Part shown: positions 36,723 to 45,404 of the stretch, piece by piece | Position numbering within the stretch: position 1 is the stretch's first letter | Layout of the letters: every line of letters begins with the position of its first letter | Assembly (NCBI RefSeq): GCF_014773395.1 | Contig: NZ_JACXAF010000001.1 | Location: 124,001 to 188,000 of the forward strand | Direction of reading: 5' to 3' | Length of the DNA stretch: 64,000 nucleotides | From: Neiella litorisoli | GTDB lineage: Bacteria > Pseudomonadota > Gammaproteobacteria > Enterobacterales > Neiellaceae | Position numbers and translations under genes: made by a program | The notes under the pieces: model-generated | Database searches by the model: none | Seen by the model: the letters and a program-made list of their open reading frames with translations, nothing else | What the model was told of the DNA's origin: nothing

Positions 36723-38252
36723 ATGGAACTTGAGCCACAAGCCACTAGCCTTTTGCCATCACAGCAGCAGTTAATGCTGCGGATTCAGCATCTGGCTGGC
36801 CTCGACTCCAATCTCGTCATCATTGCGGGTCGCGAAGGAGCCGGTAAGCACACCCTTGCTTCAGCCCTCGTCGAGCAATATAGCGCCGAATATGATCTGG
36901 CATGGCTTGAGGTCAGCAGTAAAAGCTCTGACTCCGTGGTCCGCGCCCAGCTGCTCAATCAACTCTTTGCCGACACCGCCTACGACCCCGACGAGCCGCT
37001 CCAGCATAGCGTCAACCAAATTCTTGGTGATACTGGCGGCAAGCAGATGATCGTCCTGACCCACGCCGACCGACTCAGTAATCAATTACTGGTTGAATTG
37101 TGGAGTCTGGTAGAAAACAGCCGCAAACTGCCCGCCGGCACCCACCACATTAGCGTACTGATGTTTGCCGAGCCGATGTGGGCCAATCGCGTATCGCGCG
37201 AAATGGCGGCAATTACCGAAGCCGACCAACCTGTTTTACAAATCCCATCGCTGCCACTCGAAGAACGCAAGCAACTGTTCTCACTACTCCAGCAACGCCT
37301 CGGTCACAGCGAACTCGACACTGACTTGGTTGAGCGCCAACTCGATGAGCAAGATGGTTTGCCTGGCGAAGTGGTTGCTTTATGCCAAGACGCCGGCCCG
37401 ATTACCGACGACACCGATGATGCGGCCGAGGAAGACAAGCAGCGACAAGCAATTCCAAAGATTTGGCTGATCGCCGCTGCGGTCGGTTTAACCCTGTTGC
37501 TGTTGATCCTCTGGTGGGCCACGTCTGGCCAGCAGCCAACGAATGAGCCATCAGAAAGTGCTGCAGTGGTGGAACAAATTAGCGAAGCCGTGGCATCAGT
37601 CGAGCCTCAGGCTGACGAGACGGCGCACGATTTATCACAGCCGGCGGTTGCGGACGAGCCGCTGGAGTCCTTACCCGAGCAGCTACCGGAGACCACGGTG
37701 ACCACACAGGTCGCCGATGAATCAGATAAGCAACGGATCGAAGTTGATGAGCAAACCATCAGCTCCATCGAAGCTGCCGACAGCAGCAAGGATTCAGCAG
37801 CAACCGCGCCACAAGAAGTTGAACCAGCAGCAGTTGAAGCAGCAGTCATTGAGACGGCCACAACCCCGCTAGCAGCTGAACCTGAAATTGAACCACAAGC
37901 GGCGCCAGAACCAACGCCACAAGTTGCCACTGGTAACACTAATGCTGCCGTTGAACCGAGCCCTTGGTGGCAGCAGCTCGATAGCAACCGTTATGTCCTG
38001 CAATTGGGCGTCATGAGCAGCCAAAGTCGCTTTGACACCTTTGCCCGCCGCTACGGTTTGAGCGACGATCCACTGTTCCGCCACTACCAAAGTGAGCGCA
38101 ACGGCAAACGTGTCTTTATTGGCGTTTACGGCGATTACCCGTCATCTGCGGCAGCTCGCCAAGCATTGAACTCTATGTCTGCGCAAGTTCAGGCGCTCAA
38201 GCCATGGCCCAAAACTGTAGCCACCATTCAACAAGAAGCTGTCGCACCTTGA
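36723..38252 (+). CDS. damX: DamX-like AAA/SPOR-domain cell-division protein
   Basis: About 509 residues: a cytoplasmic AAA ATPase-like domain (Walker A GREGAGKHT near residue 40), one membrane helix (about 245-265, IWLIAAAVGLTLLLLILWW), a long Ala/Glu/Pro-rich periplasmic linker and a C-terminal SPOR domain (YVLQLGVMSSQSRFDTFARR to the end). SPOR domains bind denuded glycan strands at the division septum. The position between aroB and dam is that of damX in E. coli. ATG 36723 is favoured over the TTG at 36720. Confidence 0.92.
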   Translation: MELEPQATSLLPSQQQLMLRIQHLAGLDSNLVIIAGREGAGKHTLASALVEQYSAEYDLAWLEVSSKSSDSVVRAQLLNQLFADTAYDPDEPLQHSVNQILGDTGGKQMIVLTHADRLSNQLLVELWSLVENSRKLPAGTHHISVLMFAEPMWANRVSREMAAITEADQPVLQIPSLPLEERKQLFSLLQQRLGHSELDTDLVERQLDEQDGLPGEVVALCQDAGPITDDTDDAAEEDKQRQAIPKIWLIAAAVGLTLLLLILWWATSGQQPTNEPSESAAVVEQISEAVASVEPQADETAHDLSQPAVADEPLESLPEQLPETTVTTQVADESDKQRIEVDEQTISSIEAADSSKDSAATAPQEVEPAAVEAAVIETATTPLAAEPEIEPQAAPEPTPQVATGNTNAAVEPSPWWQQLDSNRYVLQLGVMSSQSRFDTFARRYGLSDDPLFRHYQSERNGKRVFIGVYGDYPSSAAARQALNSMSAQVQALKPWPKTVATIQQEAVAP

Positions 38253-39076
38253 AAGGCTCGAAACAACGCTCTTTTTTGAAGTGGGCTGGCGGTAAATTTG
38301 CGCTAATTGAACCCATCGTCAAACAGCTGCCAACAGGTAATCGCTTAGTCGAACCTTTTGTTGGCGCCGCCAGCGTATTCCTCAACACCGATTATGAGCA
38401 TTATTGGCTCAATGACATCAACCCCGATTTAATTGATGTCTATCGTCGCCTGCAAAGCAGTCCTGAGCAGCTCATCGAAGCCACTCGACCACTCTTTACC
38501 GCAGCCAATAATCAAGCTGATGTTTACTATCAGCTGCGCAATGAGTTTAATCAAAGCCAAGCAGGGCTGCGGCGCGCCAGTTTATTCATCTACTTTAATC
38601 GTCATGGCTACAACGGGCTGTGTCGTTACAATCGCTCTGGTGGTTTTAATGTGCCGTTCGGGCGCTACAAGCGGCCTTACTTTCCAGAGCAGGAAATGCG
38701 TGCCTTTGCCGCCAAGGCTCACTTAGCAACATTCACCTGTTTGCCGTTTGAGCAAGTCTTCGCCAATGTTCAGTCTGGCGATGTGGTTTATTGCGATCCG
38801 CCGTACGCGCCTCTGAGTGCCACAGCGAGCTTTACCGCCTATGCTGGCAATGGCTTTAGCAGCGACGCTCAACTCAAGCTTGCAGAGTGCGCCAATCAAT
38901 GTGCCAAAGAGCAACGCTCACCGGTATTAATTAGCAATCACGATCTTGATTCAACACGCTTTTGGTATCAGGAAGCTAGCATTACCGAGCTCAATGTACG
39001 TCGCAATATTAGTCGTAACGGTAATGGTAGAGGCAAGGTGAAGGAGTTGTTGGCACTGTACGCCATCGCCGAATGA
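38249..39076 (+). CDS. dam: DNA adenine methyltransferase Dam
   Basis: Methylates adenine in GATC, steering mismatch repair and replication timing. Motifs: SFLKWAGGKFALIEPI near the start, the SAM-binding FVGAASVF (37-44), and catalytic DPPY (183-186). By comparison with E. coli Dam, translation should begin close to KGSKQRSFLKWAGGK, at TTG 38249, which overlaps the damX stop as TTGA. That gives 275 residues. An in-frame ATG at 38204 inside damX is possible but makes an atypical N terminus. Confidence 0.94.
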   Translation: MKGSKQRSFLKWAGGKFALIEPIVKQLPTGNRLVEPFVGAASVFLNTDYEHYWLNDINPDLIDVYRRLQSSPEQLIEATRPLFTAANNQADVYYQLRNEFNQSQAGLRRASLFIYFNRHGYNGLCRYNRSGGFNVPFGRYKRPYFPEQEMRAFAAKAHLATFTCLPFEQVFANVQSGDVVYCDPPYAPLSATASFTAYAGNGFSSDAQLKLAECANQCAKEQRSPVLISNHDLDSTRFWYQEASITELNVRRNISRNGNGRGKVKELLALYAIAE

Positions 39077-39091
39077 GCGCGGTATAACAAC

Positions 39092-39265
39092 TCAGCCGAG
39101 CACCCAGCTGACAATAATCAGCAATCCCAGCACCAATACAGTAATGAGTACAATGCCAGCAATAATGTATGGCAGTACCTTTTTTTGACTAAAATCCTGC
39201 TGTCGAACGGCTTCGGACTGGACGCCAAAAATCGCCGCTGCAGCGCTTTTCAAATAACGCCACAT
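39092..39265 (-). CDS. Small DUF2970 membrane protein
   Basis: A 57-residue protein: MWRYLKSAAAAIFGVQSEA, then RQQDFSQKK, one strong transmembrane helix (YIIAGIVLITVLVLGLLIIV) and a short tail. The FGVQS element followed by one membrane helix is the DUF2970 pattern, known in gammaproteobacteria near rpe but without assigned function. No good ribosome site precedes ATG 39265; the stop of the upstream secreted protein gene is 42 bp away on the same strand, so translation may be coupled. Confidence 0.75.
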   Translation of the reverse strand: MWRYLKSAAAAIFGVQSEAVRQQDFSQKKVLPYIIAGIVLITVLVLGLLIIVSWVLG

Positions 39266-39307
39266 CGGGATATCAACATAAGGATTAAGGCCGAGAAGCT
39301 GAGCGAG

Positions 39308-39628
39308 TTACTCAGTTGGCTTTTTGTCGGATTGGATTCGATCGCTACTATTGCGAGAAATCAGCTCAAGCAAATCTAAGAAATGAAAACTAGTAGAACG
39401 GCTACTGCCAGTTGCCCAACCATACCAAGAAGTGGATGGGTTGTGGGTCGCTAATGCACATTGGTTAGTTGGGTGGCTGCTTGGCAATGCATTGTTGTAT
39501 TCAACACCTGCTTCACAATCACAGCTTAGCAAGCCAGTGACCGACTGAGCTTGTCCTTGATAGGCAAAGCCAGCGACCACGACAGTCGCAGCGAGCGCGC
39601 TGCCAGAAAGCCAGTATTTAAGAGCCAT
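39308..39628 (-). CDS. Small exported protein of unknown function
   Basis: 106 residues. An N-terminal signal peptide (MALKYWLSGSALAATVVVAG, cleavage near AQA-QS) is followed by a short cysteine-containing stretch (LLSCDCEAG), a Ser/Thr/Trp-rich segment (STSWYGWATGSSRST) and a charged C-terminal tail. I recognise no family. ATG 39628 has AAGG 9 bases upstream, which argues for the shorter reading rather than the in-frame extension to 39727. It sits between the TorF terminator and the DUF2970 gene. Confidence 0.6.
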   Translation of the reverse strand: MALKYWLSGSALAATVVVAGFAYQGQAQSVTGLLSCDCEAGVEYNNALPSSHPTNQCALATHNPSTSWYGWATGSSRSTSFHFLDLLELISRNSSDRIQSDKKPTE

Positions 39629-39711
39629 GTTGGTTGCCTTTGTCCAATTCCATGTACAAACGGTTAACAAGTATACAAGGATGTTTCTGATGAAACAAAT
39701 TGATCTGAAAC

Positions 39712-39742
39712 AAAAAAACACCGCCAAATGGCGGTGTTTTTA
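39712..39742 (-). terminator. Intrinsic terminator of the TorF porin gene
   Basis: Stem ACACCGCC (39718-39725), loop AAAT, stem GGCGGTGT (39730-39737), with A and T runs on either side. On the minus strand it lies 32 bases after the TorF stop and is followed by seven T. Confidence 0.88.
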
Positions 39743-39773
39743 TATCGCATTGTAATCTTTATATTTTTATGTC

Positions 39774-40481
39774 TTACAGGTCGAAATCGACAGAGTAAGA
39801 TACAACAGCTTTCATGTCATCGAGGTTACCCATGTCATCGATGTCAGTCTTAGACAACATCAAAGAGAAACCGTCTTTTGACAGAGATGCGCTGTAGTCA
39901 ACGTAGCTGTCGCCGAACCAATCTTCAACTGAGTCACCGTCGAAGTAGCCAACGTGCAGACCCAACTCCAAACCTTCAGCAACTTCAAACGCCGCATCAG
40001 CGCTGTAGTACAACCAGTCGTCATCCATGCCGTCAGAGAATGCGTCGTCACCAGAGTTCAACAGGTAAGCAACACCAACAGTCAGGAAGCTGTAAGAAAC
40101 AGAACCGTACAGTTCGCCCAGATCGATGTCTGCGCTGTCATCTGGGTAAGCGTAGTAAACGTAACCTACGTCATAAGAGAAATCGCCTACAGTGCCGCCG
40201 TAACCAGCGTAGAAGTCAATTTCATAAGAAGTATCAAGACCATCTACTTCGTTGCCACCGAAATCAACAGTAGAAACCCAAGTACCAGCGTAGAAGCCAG
40301 AAGCGTGCTCATAGTCGATACCGCCAGAAACAGCTGCGCTATCGTCAGATTGAGTAACGCCACGCCATAAGTAGTTGCTGGTAGCTGCAGCATTTGCAGA
40401 CAGACCTTCAACAGCCATTGCTGGGGCAGATAAAGTTGCGGCAACAATCGCTGAAGCGATCAAAGTCTTAGTTGCTTTCAT
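39774..40481 (-). CDS. TorF family putative outer-membrane porin
   Basis: A 235-residue protein with a signal peptide (cleavage after AMA near residue 23) and an acidic beta-barrel, TorF/TIGR02001 type: SNYLWRGVTQSDDSAAVSGG near the mature start, alternating aromatic strands (YEIDFYAGYGG, YDVGYVYYAYP) and the C-terminal VSYSVDFDL. Members often lie beside glnK-amtB and are thought to help nitrogen-compound uptake; here it stands alone. AGGAG is 9 bases before ATG 40481. A sigma-54-type promoter and NtrC-like half-sites upstream fit control by nitrogen supply. Confidence 0.85.
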   Translation of the reverse strand: MKATKTLIASAIVAATLSAPAMAVEGLSANAAATSNYLWRGVTQSDDSAAVSGGIDYEHASGFYAGTWVSTVDFGGNEVDGLDTSYEIDFYAGYGGTVGDFSYDVGYVYYAYPDDSADIDLGELYGSVSYSFLTVGVAYLLNSGDDAFSDGMDDDWLYYSADAAFEVAEGLELGLHVGYFDGDSVEDWFGDSYVDYSASLSKDGFSLMLSKTDIDDMGNLDDMKAVVSYSVDFDL

Positions 40482-40554
40482 TAGTGTGTACTCCTGGATA
40501 TGTGAGTGATGTTATTCGACTTTTTAGTATGTCGTTCATATGCTGAGTCCAACA

Positions 40555-40572
40555 AAGCACAGCCTGTGCCAC
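40555..40572 (-). promoter_or_regulatory. Sigma-54-type promoter of the TorF porin gene
   Basis: On the minus strand: TGGCAC, five bases (AGGCT), GTGC. The -24 box TGGCAC is perfect, GG and GC have the required 10-base separation, and the -12 box differs by one base from TTGC. Transcription would start near 40545, about 64 bases before the start codon. Confidence 0.65.
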
Positions 40573-40646
40573 ACTTACAATATCTATATTTATTAATAAT
40601 TTATGAATAACCATTCATTTTTTGCGAATATATCCGCACCGCCTTG

Positions 40647-40713
40647 TGCACCAAAAATGAACTCTAAATTAACCAATTATTCACTTTTGGTGCAAAGTGG
40701 TATTCTTGGTGCA
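40647..40713. promoter_or_regulatory. Three TGCACCAA half-sites, possible NtrC binding region
   Basis: TGCACCAA at 40647-40654 and its complement TTGGTGCA at 40687-40694 and 40706-40713. Each equals half of the NtrC operator TGCACC-N5-GGTGCA, but no full dyad with 5-base spacing is present. They lie about 75-145 bp upstream of the sigma-54 promoter, a usual distance for an activator. Confidence 0.4.
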
Positions 40714-40804
40714 ACTATTAATCCCACAACCGCACTGCAATGGCCGTAGTGATCCGCTAAACTATTGCCTTCTTATTCTTCTAGATGGCTTGAGTAACTT
40801 GCGA

Positions 40805-41512
40805 ATGGCGAACGAAATCCCCACCCAGATCATTGCTCCATCGATACTTTCAGCTGATTTAGCTCGGTTGGGAGAAGACGTCAGTAACGTGCTAGCAGCC
40901 GGCGCTGACTGGGTTCACTTCGATGTGATGGATAACCACTACGTACCGAATCTGACTTTTGGTCCAGCAGTGTGCAAAGCACTGCGCGATTACGGCATCA
41001 CTGCACCAATTGATGTCCACCTCATGGTTGAGCCAGTGGACGCGCTGATCCCACAATTCGCCGACGCAGGAGCCAGCCTGATCAGTTTCCACCCTGAAGC
41101 GTCAAAACACCCCCACCGCAGCATTCAAGCGATTAAGGCCGCTGGTTGTCAGGCGGGCGTAGTGCTCAATCCGGGCACGCCGCTGAGTATTCTCGATTAC
41201 CTGATTGATGACATCGATTTGATTTTGCTGATGTCCGTCAACCCAGGTTTTGGCGGGCAAAAATTCATTCCAGCAACCATGGACAAAATTCGCCAGACCC
41301 GAGCCATGATTGATGCCTATGGCCTGCCGATTCGGTTGCAAATTGATGGTGGCGTCAATGTCGCCAATATTGGTGATATTGCCACAGCAGGGGTCGATAC
41401 CTTTGTCGCTGGCTCGGCTATTTTTGGTCAGCAAGATTATGATTTGGTGATCGCGCAAATGCGTGAACAATTGACACTAGCCCAAGCCAACGCAGCACAA
41501 GAGAGCGAATAA
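40805..41512 (+). CDS. rpe: Ribulose-phosphate 3-epimerase
   Basis: Interconverts ribulose 5-phosphate and xylulose 5-phosphate in the pentose phosphate pathway. 235 residues, TIM barrel: [40 protein letters not shown], and [14 protein letters not shown]. Metal ligands are in HFDVMD and the histidine of DVHLMV. ATG 40805 gives the family start. It overlaps gph by one base. Confidence 0.96.
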   Translation: MANEIPTQIIAPSILSADLARLGEDVSNVLAAGADWVHFDVMDNHYVPNLTFGPAVCKALRDYGITAPIDVHLMVEPVDALIPQFADAGASLISFHPEASKHPHRSIQAIKAAGCQAGVVLNPGTPLSILDYLIDDIDLILLMSVNPGFGGQKFIPATMDKIRQTRAMIDAYGLPIRLQIDGGVNVANIGDIATAGVDTFVAGSAIFGQQDYDLVIAQMREQLTLAQANAAQESE

Positions 41513-42192
41513 TGAAGGTCGAGCAAATAAAGGGCATTGCTTTTGATTTAGACGGCACCCTACTCGATAGCGCCCCCGATCTGGCGGCGGCGGTCAACGC
41601 CATGCTGACTGGCCTCGGCGCGGAGCCGGTGGCAGAAATTCAAGTTCGTCACTGGGTTGGTAATGGCATGCCCGTCTTGGTGCAACGCGCTATGCGACAT
41701 ATTGGTGCCGATGAATCGCAATTCGACCACGCCTTTTCGCTGTTTGCCCAAGCTTATGCTGATGATCCAACGTCACGGTCAACTTTATACCCCGGCGTTG
41801 CCGAGGCGCTAGCCCAGTTGCACCAACAAGATATTCCGATGGCGGTGATCACGAACAAGGCACAACGATTTCTGCCAGCAATCTTGTCCGGCTTTGATAT
41901 TGCTCCATATTTTTCTCAGGTTTTGGGCGGCGATACGCTGGCCGAGAAAAAGCCTCATCCCATGCCGCTATTGCATGTCTGTCAGCAATGGCAGATTGAG
42001 CCGCAACAATTATTGATGGTTGGCGACTCAAAAAATGACATTGAGGCCGGAAAAGCCGCCGGTTGCATGACCCTTGGCTTGACCTACGGCTACAACTACG
42101 GCGAACATATCGGCCTTAGCAACCCCGATCAGGTTGCCGACAACTTACTTGAGCTAGTTGAGCAACTGGCTCCAACCAATCAACTCGTTTAG
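41512..42192 (+). CDS. gph: Phosphoglycolate phosphatase
   Basis: HAD-family phosphatase that removes 2-phosphoglycolate arising from DNA repair. 226 residues with the nucleophile motif DLDGTLLDSAPD, a cap domain, ITNKAQ (motif II), KKPHP (lysine motif III) and MVGDSKNDIEAGKAAG (motif IV). Between rpe and trpS as in E. coli. Confidence 0.95.
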   Translation: MKVEQIKGIAFDLDGTLLDSAPDLAAAVNAMLTGLGAEPVAEIQVRHWVGNGMPVLVQRAMRHIGADESQFDHAFSLFAQAYADDPTSRSTLYPGVAEALAQLHQQDIPMAVITNKAQRFLPAILSGFDIAPYFSQVLGGDTLAEKKPHPMPLLHVCQQWQIEPQQLLMVGDSKNDIEAGKAAGCMTLGLTYGYNYGEHIGLSNPDQVADNLLELVEQLAPTNQLV

Positions 42193-42201
42193 GTAACACA
42201 G

Positions 42202-43206
42202 ATGTCCAAACCCATTGTGCTCAGCGGTATTCAGCCCTCTGGAAGCCTCACTATCGGAAACTACATTGGTGCAATTAACCAATGGGTGCCGATGCAAGAT
42301 GAATTTGACTGCTTCTTTATGTTGGCAGATCTGCACGCCATTACCGTGCGTCAGGATCCACAGCAACTGCGCGAGCAAGTGTACGACTGTTTGGCCATGT
42401 ACATCGCCTGCGGACTGGATCCGGAAAAAAGCGCCATTTTTGTTCAGTCCCATGTACCAGAGCACGCTCAACTGACTTGGGTACTGAACTGCTACACCCA
42501 AATGGGCGAGCTGAGCCGGATGACTCAATTCAAAGATAAGTCGGCGAAAAATGCCAGCAACATCAACGTTGGTCTGTATGGCTATCCGGTATTGATGGCC
42601 GCAGACATTCTGCTTTATCAAGCCGCCCAAGTACCGGTTGGTGACGATCAGAAACAGCACCTCGAACTGACCCGCGATGTTGCCACCCGCTTTAACAATA
42701 TCTACGGCGATACCCTACGCGTGCCGGAGCCGATGATCCCGAAAGTTGGCGCCCGTATTATGTCGCTGCAAGAGCCGACCAAAAAGATGTCAAAGTCGGA
42801 TGCCAATCCTAAGTCGTTCATTTTGCTCAATGACACCCTCAAGCAAATCACCAAAAAGATTAAATCGGCGGTGACCGACTCTGATGAGCAAGCGCGCATT
42901 TTCTTCGACACCAAGGAAAAGCCTGGTGTGTCTAACCTGCTGACGTTGCTGTCGATTGCCACAGGCCGAACTATTGACGACTTGGTCCCTGAATACGAAG
43001 ACAAAATGTACGGCCACCTCAAAGGTGACACCGCTGAAGCCATTGTCGCCATGATTGAGCCGATTCAGCAGAAGTACGCTGAACTCAGAGCCAATGCCGA
43101 TTATCTGCATTCGGTGATGCGCAGCGGCGCCGATCGCGCCAGCGAGCAAGCTTCGAAAACACTGGCGGCGGTATACGACAAGGTCGGCTTCATTAAAGCG
43201 CCTTAG
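42202..43206 (+). CDS. trpS: Tryptophanyl-tRNA synthetase
   Basis: Class I synthetase of 334 residues. The HIGH-equivalent is TIGN in [16 protein letters not shown]; the KMSKS loop is [24 protein letters not shown], the ATP/tryptophan pocket, is present. It closes the dam-rpe-gph-trpS group and is followed by a terminator. Confidence 0.97.
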   Translation: MSKPIVLSGIQPSGSLTIGNYIGAINQWVPMQDEFDCFFMLADLHAITVRQDPQQLREQVYDCLAMYIACGLDPEKSAIFVQSHVPEHAQLTWVLNCYTQMGELSRMTQFKDKSAKNASNINVGLYGYPVLMAADILLYQAAQVPVGDDQKQHLELTRDVATRFNNIYGDTLRVPEPMIPKVGARIMSLQEPTKKMSKSDANPKSFILLNDTLKQITKKIKSAVTDSDEQARIFFDTKEKPGVSNLLTLLSIATGRTIDDLVPEYEDKMYGHLKGDTAEAIVAMIEPIQQKYAELRANADYLHSVMRSGADRASEQASKTLAAVYDKVGFIKAP

Positions 43207-43233
43207 TCACTCGCCCGATTCACTGATTGTTAC

Positions 43234-43259
43234 AGCCAGCGTCATGCTGGCTTTTTTAT
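43234..43259 (+). terminator. Intrinsic terminator of trpS
   Basis: Stem AGCCAGC, loop GTCAT, stem GCTGGCT, followed by a run of six T; 28 bases after the trpS stop. Confidence 0.88.
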
Positions 43260-43295
43260 ATCAATCCGTATGGACATTTGCCCAACAACCATTAT

Positions 43296-43311
43296 ATTAG
43301 ATTTATCTAAT
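43296..43311. promoter_or_regulatory. AT-rich palindromic operator before the CoA-disulfide reductase gene
   Basis: Perfect 7-2-7 inverted repeat ATTAGAT-TT-ATCTAAT, 19 bases before the start codon. AT-rich dyads of this kind are bound by persulfide-responsive ArsR-type repressors, but no such regulator gene is beside it other than the arsenic-type ArsR 2.6 kb downstream. Confidence 0.5.
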
Positions 43312-43330
43312 TTTTAATTAAGGTGTTCTC

Positions 43331-44995
43331 ATGACTCGTATAGTCATTATTGGCGGCGTCGCTGGTGGCGCTTCTGCTGCGGCTCGAGCTAGGCGAATGA
43401 GCGAATCAGCCAGCATTGTGATGTTTGAGCGCGGCGATTACGTCTCGTTTGCGAACTGTGGCTTGCCTTACCACATCGGCGGCGACATTGAGTCGCGAGA
43501 CGCCTTGTTACTGCAAACACCACAAAGCTTTAAGCAGCGTTTCAATGTTGAAGTGCGTGTTCGCAGCAATGTCGAGGCCATCAACCCGACCGAGCAAACG
43601 GTAACTGTCCGCAACCTGGATACCAACGAATGCTACCAGCAACCATATGACAAACTGCTACTCAGCCCCGGCGCTAAATCCGTCCCCCCCCCTATTGAAG
43701 GCCTGAGCAGCAATCGCACCTTTACCCTGCGCACCATACCCGATATGGATCAGATCCAAGCACTGATCGACCGCGACAAGCCCAGTCACGCAACCGTGCT
43801 TGGGGGCGGTTTCATCGGTTTAGAAGCGGCCGAAGCATTGCGCCAACGCGGTATTGAGGTCGCACTGGTCGAATTTGGCAAGCAGGTCATGGCCAACGTC
43901 GATGCAGAGATGGCCAGTCCGCTGCATCAAGAGCTGCGCGACCATGGCGTCGATTTGCGCCTGGCAACAGCACTGACCGCCGTCGCAGACAATGGTGATT
44001 CGTTGACCTTAACTCTGTCTAACGGCACTTCACTGAACACTGAATTGCTTATCTTAGCGACCGGCGTAAAACCTGAAACAGAGCTAGCGAAGCAAGCTGG
44101 AATCGCCCTTGGACCAACGGGCGGGATTCAAGTCAACAGCCGGATGGAAACGTCCGTCGCCAACATTTTTGCCGCTGGCGATGCCGTAGAGCATGTTGAT
44201 TTAGTCACCGGCCAAGCGGCGCTGATCCCACTCGCCGGCCCCGCCAACCGTCAAGGCCGAATTGCCGCTGACAACATGCTTGGCGGCGACAAACATTATC
44301 AAGCGACCCAAGGCACGTCAGTGTGTCGGGTATTCGGCCTGACCATTGCGGCCACCGGCAGTAGCGAAAAGGCACTACTCAAAGCCAAGCGCCCGTTTGA
44401 AAAAATCTACGTTCACCCAATGAATCACGCCGGTTATTTTCCTGGCGCGAGTGCCGTTAGCCTGAAACTGCTGTTTAATCCTGACGATGGCACCATTCTC
44501 GGCGCGCAGGCTGTCGGTAAAGACGGCATCGATAAGCGAATTGACGTGCTGGCGATGGCGATTCGCGCCAACCTCTCGGTGTTTGATCTTGAAGAACAAG
44601 AGCTTTGTTATGCGCCGCCCTATGGTTCCGCCAAAGATGTGGTCAATCTGGCAGGCTTTGTCGCCGCCAATTATCTGCGCGGCGAAAGCGACATTTGCCA
44701 AGTCGAAGACGTGCTTGCACCAAGCCCTGAGCAAGTCATTCTGGATGTCCGCAATCCTCCAGAACTAGCCAATGTCGGCACTATCGACCACGCCATCAAT
44801 ATTCCGCTCGATTCACTTCGGCAACGGCTCGACGAACTCGATCCGACGAAGGAGTATCTCGTCAGTTGCATGGTTGGGTTGCGCGCACATGTCGCGACTC
44901 GACTCCTGCTCAATAGCGGATTCAAGGCCAAAAACATGACCGGCGGTTACAAAACCTATCAAATGGTCAAAGCGGCAAGAGCGGTGGCCCCATGA
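43331..44995 (+). CDS. CoA-disulfide/CoA-persulfide reductase with C-terminal rhodanese domain
   Basis: FAD- and NAD(P)H-dependent disulfide reductase of 554 residues. N-terminal FAD fold IIGGVAGGASAAARARR, single redox cysteine C43 (FANCGLPYHIGG), NAD fold VLGGGFIGLEAAEAL, FAD fold IFAAGDAVE, dimer domain, then a rhodanese domain (from about 465, VILDVRNPPE) with active loop CMVGLR. This is the CoADR-RHD architecture, which reduces CoA disulfide, polysulfide or CoA-persulfide. AAGG precedes ATG 43331. It overlaps the first YeeE/YedE gene by four bases, tying it to sulfur transport. Confidence 0.93.
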   Translation: MTRIVIIGGVAGGASAAARARRMSESASIVMFERGDYVSFANCGLPYHIGGDIESRDALLLQTPQSFKQRFNVEVRVRSNVEAINPTEQTVTVRNLDTNECYQQPYDKLLLSPGAKSVPPPIEGLSSNRTFTLRTIPDMDQIQALIDRDKPSHATVLGGGFIGLEAAEALRQRGIEVALVEFGKQVMANVDAEMASPLHQELRDHGVDLRLATALTAVADNGDSLTLTLSNGTSLNTELLILATGVKPETELAKQAGIALGPTGGIQVNSRMETSVANIFAAGDAVEHVDLVTGQAALIPLAGPANRQGRIAADNMLGGDKHYQATQGTSVCRVFGLTIAATGSSEKALLKAKRPFEKIYVHPMNHAGYFPGASAVSLKLLFNPDDGTILGAQAVGKDGIDKRIDVLAMAIRANLSVFDLEEQELCYAPPYGSAKDVVNLAGFVAANYLRGESDICQVEDVLAPSPEQVILDVRNPPELANVGTIDHAINIPLDSLRQRLDELDPTKEYLVSCMVGLRAHVATRLLLNSGFKAKNMTGGYKTYQMVKAARAVAP

Positions 44996-45402
44996 CCGAA
45001 TTTACTCCTCTCAGCGCATTACTCGGGGGCGCACTTATTGGTTGTGGCGCGGTGTGGTTGTTGCTGCTAAATGGCCGCATTGCCGGCATTAGCGGCATTG
45101 CCAGCCAATTGCTAGCCAAACCAAATGGCGACTGGTGGTGGCGACTGGCCTTCGTTGCTGGGCTAATTGCTGCACCGTTATTGTTTTTTAAACCTGCGCA
45201 GGTACCTGATCTGTCAGGCCATTCCGATCTGCTGGTGATCGTCGCGGGGCTTTTGGTTGGAATCGGCACCAAAATCGGTTCGGGTTGCACTTCGGGTCAT
45301 GGCATTTGTGGCATGGCGCGGTTATCGAAACGCTCAATCATCGCCACGCTGGTGTTTATGGCCACGGCGATTGTCGTAGTCGCCGTACAAAGGTTGCTGT
45401 AA
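44992..45402 (+). CDS. YeeE/YedE family sulfur-compound transporter, half 1
   Basis: 136-residue membrane protein with about four hydrophobic segments. The repeated signatures are GGALIGCGAVWLLLLNGRIA and GIGTKIGSGCTSGHGICGMA; the cysteine in GSGCTSGHG is characteristic of YeeE/YedE (DUF395) proteins such as the thiosulfate channel TsuA. Here the fold is split over two genes; the second half follows 2 bp later. The two halves probably form one pore for thiosulfate or sulfide-like ions. Confidence 0.85.
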   Translation: MTEFTPLSALLGGALIGCGAVWLLLLNGRIAGISGIASQLLAKPNGDWWWRLAFVAGLIAAPLLFFKPAQVPDLSGHSDLLVIVAGLLVGIGTKIGSGCTSGHGICGMARLSKRSIIATLVFMATAIVVVAVQRLL

Positions 45403-45404
45403 TC

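Larger units (their letters stand above)
40482..40804. other. Intergenic control region between the TorF porin gene and rpe
   Basis: 323 bp without a gene. It holds a sigma-54-type promoter pointing towards the porin (40555-40572), an AT-rich stretch, and three TGCACCAA/TTGGTGCA half-sites at 40647-40654, 40687-40694 and 40706-40713. I see no clear separate promoter for rpe. Confidence 0.6.

Noticed and set aside
37607-37987. Ser/Ala/Cys-rich 126-codon frame on the minus strand
   Set aside because: Shadow of the Ala/Glu/Pro-rich linker of DamX.
39629-39727. N-terminal extension of the small secreted protein to 39727
   Set aside because: The extension reads through the terminator stem of the TorF gene and would bury the signal peptide; ATG 39628 has a good ribosome site.
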